From NCBI RefSeq assembly GCF_015999245.1, contig NZ_JAEAMR010000007.1, forward strand, positions 108,806 to 172,805: a DNA stretch of 64,000 bases, in the 5' to 3' direction. Shown one piece after another: positions 52,360 to 61,136 of the stretch. The position numbers and the translations under genes were made by a program. The notes under the pieces were generated by a model. The model was not told the origin of the DNA. It did not search any database and saw only the letters and a program-made list of their open reading frames with translations. Numbering within the stretch: the stretch's first letter is position 1; each line of letters opens with the position of its first letter. Source of the stretch: Streptomyces sp. AV19. Lineage in GTDB: Bacteria; Actinomycetota; Actinomycetes; Streptomycetales; Streptomycetaceae.

Positions 52360-53589
52360 GTGAAGAGAACACACATCCGCGCCACGCGCCTCGTCGCCGC
52401 CTCCGCCGCCCTCGGCCTCGCTCTCACCTGCGGCACCGCCCACGCCGCCGGGAAGCCCTCGAAGGAGCCCAAGGGGAGCCTCACCCAATACGCGCTCTCC
52501 CCCGGACTGTTGAAGATCACCGGTGGGCGGACCGCCGGGAACCCGACGCAGGTGCACGGGGTGCTGGGCATGCCCAAGGGCAAGGGGCCGCACCCGGTCG
52601 CCGTCGTGATGCACGGGGCGCATCACAACTGCGTGACCGCCAAGAAGGGGGACGGCATCACGCAGAACCCGGTGAAGACCGCATGGCCGTTGGTGTGTGC
52701 CAAGCCGGGGAAGAAGGAGAAGGGCGTCGGGCCCGACTACCTGCGGCAGGACGCCGGGCTCTCGCACGTCGTGGAGGCGCTGACGCGGAAGGGGTTCGTC
52801 GCCGTGTCGATCGACGTCGTCTCGCCGGAGATCTGGTGGGGCGGCGAGACCGATCCCGTGAAGGGGTACACGGATCTTGTCGACGCGCATCTGAGGCTGC
52901 TCTCCGACCTCAACAAGGGCGTCAGCCATGGGCTGAAGATCCCCGACGTCAAGGGGCGGATCGACACCTCCCGCGTCGGGCTCGTCGGGCACAGCCGCGG
53001 CGGCGGGTACGTGCTGTCGCAGAAGGCCGCCCAGCGGAAGGGGCTGTTCGGGGCCGTGGCCATCGAGCCGGCCGAGTACGCCGAGAAGGCCACGCACAAG
53101 GTGCCCGTGCTCAACATCCGTGGCGGGTGCGACGAGGACACCGGGCCGGACGCCGGGCTGACGACGGTGAAGGGCCTGGCCAAGTCCGGCCGGACCAAGG
53201 TCGCCGCCGATGTGCTGCTGCCCGGCGCCGGGCACACCATGATGAACACCAACCTCGCGCCCGCCAGGAAGGACGGGAGCGTCGGTGAGTGCAAGCGCGC
53301 CAAGGTCGCGAAGCCCGCCGCCGCCCGCGACCAGGTCGCCCAGCTCACCGCCGCCTTCCTGGAGCAGGCGCTGCACAAGGCGGGCTCCTACCGGCTCCCC
53401 GCCGTCAAGGGCCTCGCGCCCAAGGGCGGCAACCTCCGCAAGGGCGGACCGGCCGTGACGTTCCGGGAGGCGCGCCCGGAGACGTACGCCGATCCGCACA
53501 GGATCCGGGAGACCGTCTCCAAGGAGCGGCTGCTGCCCGCGATCCCGAAGACCCTGAAGGTCAACAAGACGCCCGACGCGGGCATCTGA
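52360..53589 (+). CDS. secreted alpha/beta hydrolase
   Basis: 409 residues. Signal peptide (1-30, ending GTAHAAG). Hydrolase fold with VAVVMHGAHHNC near 82, nucleophile elbow VGLVGHSRGGGY near 207, acid region NIRGGCDEDTGPD and catalytic His in LLPGAGHTMMN near 285. A C-terminal 100-residue region with LEQALHKAGSYRLP is outside the core fold. Substrate unknown. GTG start; no clear ribosome binding site, 2 bases after the preceding stop, so translational coupling is likely. Confidence 0.83.
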   Translation: MKRTHIRATRLVAASAALGLALTCGTAHAAGKPSKEPKGSLTQYALSPGLLKITGGRTAGNPTQVHGVLGMPKGKGPHPVAVVMHGAHHNCVTAKKGDGITQNPVKTAWPLVCAKPGKKEKGVGPDYLRQDAGLSHVVEALTRKGFVAVSIDVVSPEIWWGGETDPVKGYTDLVDAHLRLLSDLNKGVSHGLKIPDVKGRIDTSRVGLVGHSRGGGYVLSQKAAQRKGLFGAVAIEPAEYAEKATHKVPVLNIRGGCDEDTGPDAGLTTVKGLAKSGRTKVAADVLLPGAGHTMMNTNLAPARKDGSVGECKRAKVAKPAAARDQVAQLTAAFLEQALHKAGSYRLPAVKGLAPKGGNLRKGGPAVTFREARPETYADPHRIRETVSKERLLPAIPKTLKVNKTPDAGI

Positions 53590-53652
53590 GGCCGGTCGAG
53601 CCGGAGAGGGGTAAGGGCGCGGCAGCGACACGCCGTGCGGTCGGCTCCGGCC

Positions 53653-54444
53653 CTACCCCTCGCCCAGGCCCAGCACCCGGTTGCGCAGCGCCGGGAATTC
53701 CTTCCGGGTGCGGGCCACCCGTTCCATGTCGAGGTCCAGGCGGAGGATCTCCTCGCCGGCGCCCGCCTCGGCGAGGACCTCGCCCCAGGGGTCCACCACG
53801 ACGCTGTACCCGGCCTGCTCCACACCCCCGTTGGTGCCGGCCGTGCCGACGGCCAGGACGTACGCCTGGTCCTCGACCGCCCTGGCCCGGGCCAGCAGCG
53901 ACCAGTGGGCGCGGCGCGCCGCGGGCCAGCCGGCGGGGATGACGAGGGTCTCGGCCCCGGCGTCCACCAGCGCGCGGAACAGCTCGGGGAAGCGCAGGTC
54001 GTAGCAGGTCGCCAGGCCGACGACCGTCTGCGGGAGTTCCGCGGTGACGACCTCGCCGCCCGCGCTCATCAGCACGGCCTCGCCCTCGTCGAAGCCGAAG
54101 AGGTGGATCTTCCGGTAGGTGCGGACGAGCTCCCCCGACGGATCGAATACCAGTGAGGTGTTGAACAGGCCGTCCGCGCCGCCCTGTTCGATGATCGAGC
54201 CCGCGTGCAGCCACACGCCCGCGTCGCGCGCGGCGGCCGACATCAGCCGGGACGTGGGGCCGTCGACCGGCGACTCGGCCTCGTGGAGGAACTGGGGGGA
54301 GGCGAAGGCGCCCGTGGTCCACAGTTCGGGGAGCACGACGAGGTCGCTGTCGCGCTCCTCGCGGACGAGCCGGGCCACGCGCTCGCGCCGCTCGTCCGGC
54401 GACTCCGCCGCGTCGACGGCCAGCTGGATCAGTGAGACGCGCAC
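53653..54444 (-). CDS. carbon-nitrogen hydrolase (nitrilase superfamily amidase)
   Basis: 263 residues. Catalytic Glu in DLVVLPELWTTGAF near 41, Lys in TYRKIHLFGFDEGEAV near 110 and Cys in VVGLATCYDLRFPELFRALV near 147: the E-K-C triad of the superfamily. The pattern is closest to omega-amidase/NIT2-type hydrolases; cytoplasmic. The start is GTG (VRVSLIQLAVDA), with alternative upstream GTG codons in frame. Divergent from the maleylpyruvate-isomerase-like gene. Confidence 0.9.
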   Translation of the reverse strand: MRVSLIQLAVDAAESPDERRERVARLVREERDSDLVVLPELWTTGAFASPQFLHEAESPVDGPTSRLMSAAARDAGVWLHAGSIIEQGGADGLFNTSLVFDPSGELVRTYRKIHLFGFDEGEAVLMSAGGEVVTAELPQTVVGLATCYDLRFPELFRALVDAGAETLVIPAGWPAARRAHWSLLARARAVEDQAYVLAVGTAGTNGGVEQAGYSVVVDPWGEVLAEAGAGEEILRLDLDMERVARTRKEFPALRNRVLGLGEG

Positions 54445-54561
54445 AGGTACCACCACTTTCCACCCATGAAACCTCTGCCGGGTTGCCCTTGCGCAGCGTA
54501 ACTTAAGAGACCCAGACCGCACTTGCCCCGCGCACGTACGCACCGCACGACGAGGGATCAC

Positions 54562-55392
54562 GTGACCGTCCACCCAAGCCTTCAGCCGGCGATCGACGCC
54601 TGGGCCCATTCCATCGAAGCGATCAACGAGTTGGTGAGACCCCTCGCCGAGTGCGATTGGAACCGGCCGACGGACTGCCCGGGGTGGTCCGTGCGCGACG
54701 TGGTCTCGCACGTCATCGGGGTCGAGAACGAGATGCTGGGCGAGCCGCGGCCGATCCACACGCTGCCGCGCGATCTGTACCACGTCACCGACGAGTTCTC
54801 CCGCTACATCGAGGTGCAGGTCGATGTGCGGCGCTGCCACACCGCGCTGGAGATGACCTCGGAGCTGGAACTGACGATCATCCGGCGGTCGCGGCAGCTG
54901 CGCGGCGAGACCCGCTCCCCGCGGGCGCCGGTGCGCTGGCCGCTGGGTTCGGGGAACGAGCAGACCCTCGAACGGGCGTTGACCGTGCGGGCCTTCGACG
55001 TCTGGGCGCACGAGCAGGACCTGCGCCGGGCGCTGGGCGTGCCCGGCAACCTGGACGCGCCCGGCGCGCTGGTCGCGCGGGACGTGCTGGTCGCCGGGCT
55101 GCCCGGGGTGGTGGCCGGGAAGGCGGGCGCGCCCGCCGGTTCGGCGGTGGTCGTGGACGTGCACGGGCCGGTGGAGTTCCTGCGGACCGTGCGGGTGGAC
55201 GGGGCCGGGCGGGGCACGGTGGACTCCAGCGTCTCGCTGGGCCCGGCGGTGACGCTGGCGACGGACTGGGAGACGTACGTCCGGCTGGCCTGCGGGCGGG
55301 TACGGCCGGAGGCGGTGGCCGACCGGGTCAAGGCGGAGGGCGAGCCGGGGCTGGCGGCGGCGATCCTGCGGGAGTTCGCCGTCACGCCGTAG
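54562..55392 (+). CDS. maleylpyruvate isomerase-family mycothiol-dependent enzyme
   Basis: 276 residues, DinB-like four-helix bundle. Metal-ligand pattern: CPGWSVRDVVSHVIGVENEM with His near 50, a Glu, and VRAFDVWAHEQDLRRALG with HxxDL near 153-157. A C-terminal domain resembles the MDMPI C-terminal/SCP2-like region. Uses mycothiol, the actinobacterial thiol; the substrate is unknown. GTG start with GAGGGA upstream. Confidence 0.88.
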   Translation: MTVHPSLQPAIDAWAHSIEAINELVRPLAECDWNRPTDCPGWSVRDVVSHVIGVENEMLGEPRPIHTLPRDLYHVTDEFSRYIEVQVDVRRCHTALEMTSELELTIIRRSRQLRGETRSPRAPVRWPLGSGNEQTLERALTVRAFDVWAHEQDLRRALGVPGNLDAPGALVARDVLVAGLPGVVAGKAGAPAGSAVVVDVHGPVEFLRTVRVDGAGRGTVDSSVSLGPAVTLATDWETYVRLACGRVRPEAVADRVKAEGEPGLAAAILREFAVTP

Positions 55393-55475
55393 CGCTGCCG
55401 CGCGGTCGCACGGTCGGTCGCCCGGAACGGGTCGTGCCGTCCCCCAGCGGCCCCGGCCGTCGTGCCGCGACCGCC

Positions 55476-56783
55476 TCAGGGGGATACCGGCACGTGCACC
55501 GTCTCCACCCGGGACGCCACGATCCGTTCCTGCTCGCGCCGTTGGGCCCGGCCGCGCAGCCGCAGGATCTGGGTCAGGCCCAGCGCCTGGAGGGCGAAGA
55601 CCGAGGCGAGGGCGGCCCGGTAGTCCTCCCCGGTGGAGTCCAGGATCAGGCCGATGGCCAGCAGGGTCGTGATGGAGGCGGTGAAGCCGCCCATGTTGAC
55701 GATGCCGGACGCCGTGCCCTGCCGCTCCGGAGGGTTGGCGGGACGGGCGAAGTCGAAGCCGATCATCGAGGCGGGGCCACAGGCGCCGAGCACCGAACAC
55801 AGCGTGATCAGCAGCCACATCGGGGCGTGCGGCCCGGGCCAGGCGAGGGTGGCGGCCCACAGCAGGGCGGTGGCGGCGACCGTGCCCAGGGCGAGCGGCA
55901 GCCGGGCGGCGTGGTGGCGGCCGATGATCTGGCCGTAGACGAGGCCGACGGCCATGTTCACCAGCACGACGAGGGTGAGGAGTTCGCCGGCGGTCCCCCG
56001 GTCGAGGCCCTCGGCCTCCACGAGGAACGGCATGCCCCACAGCAGCAGGAAGATCATGGCGGGGAACTGGGTGGTGAAGTGCACCCAGAGGCCGAGCCGG
56101 GTGCCGGGCTCGCGCCAGGCGAGGGCGATCTGGCGGCGGACGTAACCGGCGCCGGGGTGCGGGGCGGGCACCGGCTCGTACCCCCGGGGGTGGTCCTGGA
56201 GGAAGGCCACGAGCAGGACGAGGACGAGCACGCCGGACGCCGCGCTGCCCGCGAAGGTGGTGGTCCAGCCGTGGGTGTGCAGCAGCTGGGCGAGGACGAG
56301 GGTGGAGACCAGGTTGCCGGCCATCCCGAACAGCGCCGCCACCTGGGCGATCATCGGGCCGTGCCGGGCGGGGAACCAGCGGGCGCCCAGCCGCAGGACG
56401 CTGATGAAGGTCATCGCGTCGCCGCAGCCCAGCAGCGCGCGGGCGGCGAGGGCGCCGGCGTAGGAGTGGGAGAGCGCGAAGCCGAGCTGTCCGGCGGTGA
56501 ACAGCAGGACGCCGAGGGCGAGCACCTTCTTGGTGCCGAGGCGGTCGACCATCAGGCCGACGGGTATCTGCATCCCGGCGTAGACGAGCAGCTGGAGTAT
56601 GGAGAAGGTGGACAGCGCCGAGGCGTTGATGTGGAAGCGCTCGGCGGCGTCGATGCCGGCCACGCCCAGGCTGGTGCGGAAGACGATGGCGGTGAAGTAG
56701 ACGGCGACGCCGATGCCCCAGACGGCGACCGCCCGCCGGCCGCCGGGCGGATCGCCGGGCAGGGCCGCGGCCGGGGAGCTCAT
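55476..56783 (-). CDS. major facilitator superfamily transporter
   Basis: 435 residues with about 12 membrane helices. MFS motif between helices 2 and 3: GLMVDRLGTKKVLALG near 78. The pattern (RTSLGVAGIDAAERFHINAS, CGDAMTFISVLRLGARWFP) resembles nitrate/nitrite or anion:cation symporter-like MFS proteins; the substrate is open. The ATG overlaps the stop of the GntR regulator gene by 4 bases (ATGA), so the regulator very likely controls this transporter. Confidence 0.9.
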   Translation of the reverse strand: MSSPAAALPGDPPGGRRAVAVWGIGVAVYFTAIVFRTSLGVAGIDAAERFHINASALSTFSILQLLVYAGMQIPVGLMVDRLGTKKVLALGVLLFTAGQLGFALSHSYAGALAARALLGCGDAMTFISVLRLGARWFPARHGPMIAQVAALFGMAGNLVSTLVLAQLLHTHGWTTTFAGSAASGVLVLVLLVAFLQDHPRGYEPVPAPHPGAGYVRRQIALAWREPGTRLGLWVHFTTQFPAMIFLLLWGMPFLVEAEGLDRGTAGELLTLVVLVNMAVGLVYGQIIGRHHAARLPLALGTVAATALLWAATLAWPGPHAPMWLLITLCSVLGACGPASMIGFDFARPANPPERQGTASGIVNMGGFTASITTLLAIGLILDSTGEDYRAALASVFALQALGLTQILRLRGRAQRREQERIVASRVETVHVPVSP

Positions 56784-57445
56784 CGGACGTCTCCCTGGGC
56801 GAGGTTGCGCACCCAGCCCACGTGCCGGTCGACGACGGCGACCGCGGCGGCGGCGTCGCCGGAGCGCAGGGCGTCGAGGATCTCGGTGTGCTCGGCGATG
56901 TTCTTGGCGATCCGGTCGGGGTGGGCGTGCATGGCCGCGACCCCCATCCGCAGCTGGCGGTCGCGCAGCTGGTCGTAGAGGCGGGAGAGGATCTGGTTGC
57001 CGGCGCTGCGGACGATCTCCGCGTGGAAGGCGCGGTCGCTGACCGAGACGGCGGCCAGGTCGCCCTCGGCGGCCTGCCGCCGCATGTCCTCGACGAGCTC
57101 CTCCAGCCTGCTGATCAGCGCCGGCGGGGCGGGCACCGCCTTGGCCGCCGCGTGCTTCTCCACCAGCAGCCGGGTCTCCACCACATCCGCGATCTCCTGG
57201 GCGGACACGGCCAGCACGAGCGCCCCCTTCTTCGGGTAGAGCTTGAGCAGTCCCTCACCCTCCAGCCGCAGCAGCGCCTCCCGCACCGGGGTGCGGGACA
57301 CCCCGACGGCCTCGGCGAGCCCGCCCTCGGTGAGCAGCGTCCCCCCGGCGTAACGCCGGTGCAGGACACCGTCCTTGACGTGCGCGTAGACGCGCTCGGC
57401 GGCGGGGGGCTGTCTGACCTGTGCGGACACGGAGGAGGTAGGCAT
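56780..57445 (-). CDS. GntR/FadR-subfamily (FCD) transcriptional regulator
   Basis: 221 residues. N-terminal winged helix: RVYAHVKDGVLHRRYAGGTL, then EGGLAEAVGVSRTPVREALL (about 18-65). C-terminal FCD domain with metal-binding pattern: D/H residues in VSDRAFHAEIVRSAGN, and AEHTEILDALRSGD plus VDRHVG. No Shine-Dalgarno is visible; TATCTA ends 10 bases before the ATG at 57445, so leaderless translation is possible (GTG at 57451 is the alternative). Operon with the MFS gene. Confidence 0.9.
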   Translation of the reverse strand: MPTSSVSAQVRQPPAAERVYAHVKDGVLHRRYAGGTLLTEGGLAEAVGVSRTPVREALLRLEGEGLLKLYPKKGALVLAVSAQEIADVVETRLLVEKHAAAKAVPAPPALISRLEELVEDMRRQAAEGDLAAVSVSDRAFHAEIVRSAGNQILSRLYDQLRDRQLRMGVAAMHAHPDRIAKNIAEHTEILDALRSGDAAAAVAVVDRHVGWVRNLAQGDVR

Positions 57446-57530
57446 GCGCACAGCATAGATACAAGACAGATGCTTGATGAGGGCATGTCCGCGATCCGGA
57501 CGGGTCGTGGTACGTACCGGCTCTGGACGC

Positions 57531-58337
57531 TCAGTCGTTCAGCGGGATGATGAACACGAAGCGCAGGTCCTGGCGTTGTATCGGCAGCAGGACGTGGCTG
57601 GTCACGCGGATCTCGGCGTGGTCGTGGTACGGCAGGCGCAGCCGGAAGAGGTGCCCGTCGCGGTGTTCGACGACGTCGTGTTCCTCGGCCCAGATGCGCC
57701 GGCAGGCGGCGTCGGAGTCCAGCACCTCGCGGACCAGGGAGCGCAGTTCGGCGTTGCCGGGGTTGCTGTTGGCGGCGACGCGGAGCATCGCCAGGTAGGT
57801 CCGGGCGCAGCTGTTCTCCCAGTCGAGCATCTGCTCGCGGGCCTCGGGGTGGAGCAGTGCCCAGCGCATCAGGTTGGCGCCGGGGCGCAGCACCCAGGGG
57901 AACCACTCGCCCATGAGGCGGTTGGAGGCGACGACGTTCCAGGCCATGTCGGAGAGGTAGGACGGGTAGGTGGTCTGCTGGACGAGCAGGTCCCGTACGC
58001 CCTGCGGGAGTTCGCCGGCGGCGGTGCGCGGCTCGGGCGGGCGGCGGCCGCAGACGGCGAGGAAGAGGGTGAGCGTCTCGGCCTCGCTCAGCCGCAGCGC
58101 GGCGGCGACGCGGAGCAGGAACCCCTCGGAGAAGTCCCGCCGGCGGCCGGCCTCCAGGGCGCGGTACCAGCCCTCGCTGACGCCGGTCAGCCGGGCGACG
58201 TGCTTCTGGGAGAGCAGGCGGCCGGGGCGGGGGTGGGTCCAGCGCAGCTCGGGGACGGTGCGGGCGTCCACGCGGGAGCGCCAGGCGCGGAGCAGACGGC
58301 TGATGGACTCGCCGTCGCGCACGTCGTCCGCGTCCAC
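57531..58337 (-). CDS. XRE regulator with MmyB-like ligand-binding domain
   Basis: 268 residues. Helix-turn-helix at about 35-90 (LLSQKHVARLTGVSEGWYRA then EAGRRRDFSEGFLLRVAAAL). An MmyB-like PAS-related domain follows, with YPSYLSDMAWNVVASNRLMG and NLMRWALLHPEAREQMLDWE. DLRFVFIIPLND ends the protein. This family is common in streptomycetes and binds hydrophobic ligands in the one known structure. GTG start; an ACACT-GCA-AGTGT palindrome lies 17 bases upstream. Confidence 0.88.
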   Translation of the reverse strand: MDADDVRDGESISRLLRAWRSRVDARTVPELRWTHPRPGRLLSQKHVARLTGVSEGWYRALEAGRRRDFSEGFLLRVAAALRLSEAETLTLFLAVCGRRPPEPRTAAGELPQGVRDLLVQQTTYPSYLSDMAWNVVASNRLMGEWFPWVLRPGANLMRWALLHPEAREQMLDWENSCARTYLAMLRVAANSNPGNAELRSLVREVLDSDAACRRIWAEEHDVVEHRDGHLFRLRLPYHDHAEIRVTSHVLLPIQRQDLRFVFIIPLND

Positions 58338-58353
58338 CGGGCCTCACCTTCCG

Positions 58354-58366
58354 ACACTGCAAGTGT
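58354..58366. promoter_or_regulatory. operator-like palindrome upstream of the MmyB-like gene
   Basis: ACACT-GCA-AGTGT, a perfect inverted repeat just upstream of the regulator's start; a likely autoregulatory site. Confidence 0.4.
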
Positions 58367-58534
58367 TGGTCAATGTTAAGTAAATTGCCCGTCACGGGCC
58401 ATTCCGCCCTCCGGGGGTGGAATTGTCCGAGGCCGCTCACGCCTGCGTGGAGGGTCCGGATGCGTGGCGGCTCCGCACCGGAGGGGGGTGCGGGGCCGGC
58501 TCGCGCCGGGCCCTTCGCGTTTCGCCCGCCCCCG

Positions 58535-58691
58535 GCCCGCCCTTTCACCGTTTCTCCCGGGGCAAGCCCCGGAGCCCCGCCGCGGCTCCGCCGCGCTGAC
58601 CGGAGGCTGCGCCCCCTGGACCCCCGAAACCGCGCTCCGCGCGGTTGTCCTCAAACGCCGGACGGGCTGATTCAGCCCGTCCGGCGTTTGA
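58535..58691. repeat. intergenic palindromic repeat, copy C
   Basis: CCTTTCACCGTTTC module, G+C-rich sub-hairpins, then a near-perfect inverted repeat of 20-bp arms (TCAAACGCCGGACGGGCTGA, 58651-58670, and complement 58672-58691). The right outer arm is missing, so this is a partial copy of the unit at 42913-43188. It fills most of the 360-bp gap before the bkd operon end. Confidence 0.9.
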
Positions 58692-58697
58692 AAAAAC

Positions 58698-60125
58698 CTA
58701 CCCCCAGATCATCAGCCGCTGCGGCCGCTCCAGCACCGCCGCCACGTCCGCCAGCACCTTCGACCCCAGCTCCCCGTCCACCAGACGGTGGTCGAAGGAC
58801 AGCGCCAGCGTCGTGACGTGCCGCGGCTTGACCTCGCCCTTGTGCACCCACGGCTGCAGCTTGATCGCGCCGAAGGCCAGGATCGCCGACTCGCCGGGGT
58901 TGAGGATGGGCGTGCCCGTGTCCACGCCGAAGACGCCGACGTTGGTGATCGTCACCGTGCCGCCGGACATGTCCGCCGGGCTCGTCTTCCCCTCCCGCGC
59001 CGTGCTCACCAGGTCGGACAGCGCCTGCGACAGCTCCGGGAACGTCTTGGCCTGGGCGTCCTTGATGTTGGGGACGATCAGGCCGCGCGGCGTCGCGGCG
59101 GCGATGCCGAGGTTGACGTACTCCTTGCGGACGATCTCCTGGTTCTCCTCGTCCCAGGCCGCGTTGACGTCCGGGTTCCGCCGGATCGCGACGAGCAGCG
59201 CCTTGGCCACGAACAGCAGCGGGTTGACGCGCAGCCCGGCCATGTCCGGGTCGGCCTTCAGCTTCTGGACGAGCTTCATCGTGCGGGTCACGTCGACGGT
59301 GACGAACTCCGTGACGTGCGGCGCGGTGAAGGCGCTGGCCACCATGGCCTGCGCGGTGGCCTTGCGGACGCCCTTGACCGGGATGCGGGTCTCGCGGGAG
59401 GCGGCCGGCACCACGGCAGGGGCCACCGGGGCCTCGGGCTCGGCGGCGGCCGGCGCGACCGCGGCCTGCGCGGCGGCGTGCACGTCGTCACGGGTGACGA
59501 CCCCGCCCGGCCCGGTGGGGGTGACGGCGGCCAGGTCGATGCCGAGGTCCTTGGCCAGCTTGCGGACCGGCGGCTTGGCCAGGGGCCGCTCCGCGCCCGC
59601 CACGGCGGCGCCGACGCCCGCCGGGACGGCCGGCTCGGCCGGAGCGGGAGCCGGGGCCGCGTGCCCGTTCAGCTCGGCCTGGACGGCCGCCGCGTACGCC
59701 GCCTTCGGAGCGGTCTCCGCCCGGGCGGCCTTGCGCGGACGGCGCTTGGTGGAGGACGGCGCCGCGCCGTACCCGACCAGGACGGCCTGGCGGCCCTGGG
59801 GCTCGGCCTCCGGCTCGGGAGCGGCCGGGGCGGCCCCGGCCGCCGACGGCTTTGCCGGGCCCGCGCCCGGCTGCGTGTCGACGGAGATGATCGGCGTACC
59901 GACATCCACCGTCGTGCCCTCCTCGAAGCGCAGCTCGTGCACCACGCCGTCGAAGGGGATCGGCAGCTCCACGGCCGCCTTGGCGGTCTCGACCTCGCAG
60001 ACCACCTGCCCGTCGGAGACGGTGTCCCCGACGGCCACGTACCACTTGAGGATCTCCGCCTCCGTGAGGCCCTCGCCCACGTCGGGCATCTTGAACTCGC
60101 GGAAGCGCTCCGTGCTCGCAGTCAT
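58698..60125 (-). CDS. bkdC: branched-chain 2-oxo acid dehydrogenase E2 (dihydrolipoyl acyltransferase)
   Basis: 475 residues. Lipoyl domain at 8-85 with the lipoylated Lys49 in CEVETAKAAVEL. An Ala/Pro linker leads to the E1/E3-binding domain at about 185-220 (VRKLAKDLGIDLAAV, TPTGPGGVVTRDDV). The catalytic acyltransferase domain (about 245-475) has the active-site His/Asp in LSFDHRLVDGELG. ATG at 60125 has GGAGAG 8 bases upstream; GTG at 60131 is too close. Third gene of the E1alpha-E1beta-E2 operon, supplying branched acyl-CoA from Val, Leu and Ile for fatty acids. Confidence 0.93.
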   Translation of the reverse strand: MTASTERFREFKMPDVGEGLTEAEILKWYVAVGDTVSDGQVVCEVETAKAAVELPIPFDGVVHELRFEEGTTVDVGTPIISVDTQPGAGPAKPSAAGAAPAAPEPEAEPQGRQAVLVGYGAAPSSTKRRPRKAARAETAPKAAYAAAVQAELNGHAAPAPAPAEPAVPAGVGAAVAGAERPLAKPPVRKLAKDLGIDLAAVTPTGPGGVVTRDDVHAAAQAAVAPAAAEPEAPVAPAVVPAASRETRIPVKGVRKATAQAMVASAFTAPHVTEFVTVDVTRTMKLVQKLKADPDMAGLRVNPLLFVAKALLVAIRRNPDVNAAWDEENQEIVRKEYVNLGIAAATPRGLIVPNIKDAQAKTFPELSQALSDLVSTAREGKTSPADMSGGTVTITNVGVFGVDTGTPILNPGESAILAFGAIKLQPWVHKGEVKPRHVTTLALSFDHRLVDGELGSKVLADVAAVLERPQRLMIWG

Positions 60126-60146
60126 CGTCACGACTCTCCTTGGCCC

Positions 60147-61136
60147 TCAGTACGCAAGCGAGCGGTCTACGGCGTCGAGTACCCGGTCCAGTCCGGGAAG
60201 GTACTCGTCCTCCAGCCGCGACGGCGGATAGGGGGCGTGGTAGCCGCCGACCCGCAGGACGGGGGCCTCCAGGTGGTAGAAGCAGCGCTCGGTGATCCGG
60301 GCCGCGATCTCGGCGCCGGAGCCGAAGAAGACCGGGGCCTCGTGGACCACGACGAGCCGGCGGGTGCGCTCGACGGACGCCTGGATCGCGTCGAAGTCGA
60401 CCGGCGAGATCGACCGCAGGTCCAGGACCTCCAGCGACCGGCCCTCCTCCTCGGCCGCCGCGGCGGCCTCGAGACAGGTCTTGACCATGGGCCCGTAGGC
60501 GGCCAGCGTCAGGTCGGTGCCGGTCCGCACGGTGCGGGCGGTGTGCAGCGGGCCCGGCGTCGCTGTGTTGGCATCGGGATCCACCTCGGAGCGGTCGTGG
60601 TAGCGCCGCTTGGGCTCGAAGAAGATGACCGGGTCGTCGCCGGCGATCGCCTGCTGGAGCATCCAGTAGGCGTCGGAGGCGTTCGACGGCGAGACGACCT
60701 TCAGGCCCGCGACGTGCGCGAACAGCGTCTCGGGGGACTCGCTGTGGTGCTCGACGGCGCCGATGGCCCCGCCGTAGGGGATGCGGATGACGACCGGCAG
60801 CTTGATCTTGCCGAGCGCGCGGGCGTGCATCTTGGCGAGCTGGGTGACGATCTGGTCGTACGCTGGGAAGACGAACCCGTCGAACTGGATCTCCACCACC
60901 GGCCGGTAGCCGCGCAGCGCCAGGCCGATCGCGGTGCCGACGATGCCGGACTCGGCGAGCGGGGTGTCGATGACGCGGTCCTCGCCGAAGTCCTTCTGCA
61001 GGCCGTCGGTGACGCGGAAGACGCCGCCGAGCTTGCCGACGTCCTCGCCCATGACCAGGACCTTGGGGTCGGACTCCAGCGCCGTGCGCAGCGAGGCGTT
61101 GATCGCCTTGACGATCGAGAGCTTCTCGGTGGCCAT
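60147..61136 (-). CDS. bkdB: branched-chain 2-oxo acid dehydrogenase E1 beta
   Basis: 329 residues, transketolase-like beta chain. VLVMGEDVGKLGGVFRVTDG near 27-46, TPLAESGIVGTAIGLALRGY near 58, PVVIRIPYGGAIGAVEHHSE near 115-134, and the C-terminal transketolase domain with DLRSISPVDFDAI and VVHEAPVFFGSGAEIA. Pairs with E1 alpha to bind thiamine diphosphate. Its ATG overlaps the TGA of the alpha gene by one base (TGATG). 21 bases separate it from E2. Confidence 0.95.
   Translation of the reverse strand: MATEKLSIVKAINASLRTALESDPKVLVMGEDVGKLGGVFRVTDGLQKDFGEDRVIDTPLAESGIVGTAIGLALRGYRPVVEIQFDGFVFPAYDQIVTQLAKMHARALGKIKLPVVIRIPYGGAIGAVEHHSESPETLFAHVAGLKVVSPSNASDAYWMLQQAIAGDDPVIFFEPKRRYHDRSEVDPDANTATPGPLHTARTVRTGTDLTLAAYGPMVKTCLEAAAAAEEEGRSLEVLDLRSISPVDFDAIQASVERTRRLVVVHEAPVFFGSGAEIAARITERCFYHLEAPVLRVGGYHAPYPPSRLEDEYLPGLDRVLDAVDRSLAY

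Noticed and set aside
53590-53660. Terminator between the secreted hydrolase and the convergent amidase
   Set aside because: Several partly self-complementary segments exist (GAGGGGTA / TACCCCTC), but the arms are far apart and reach into the amidase coding end; no clear hairpin.
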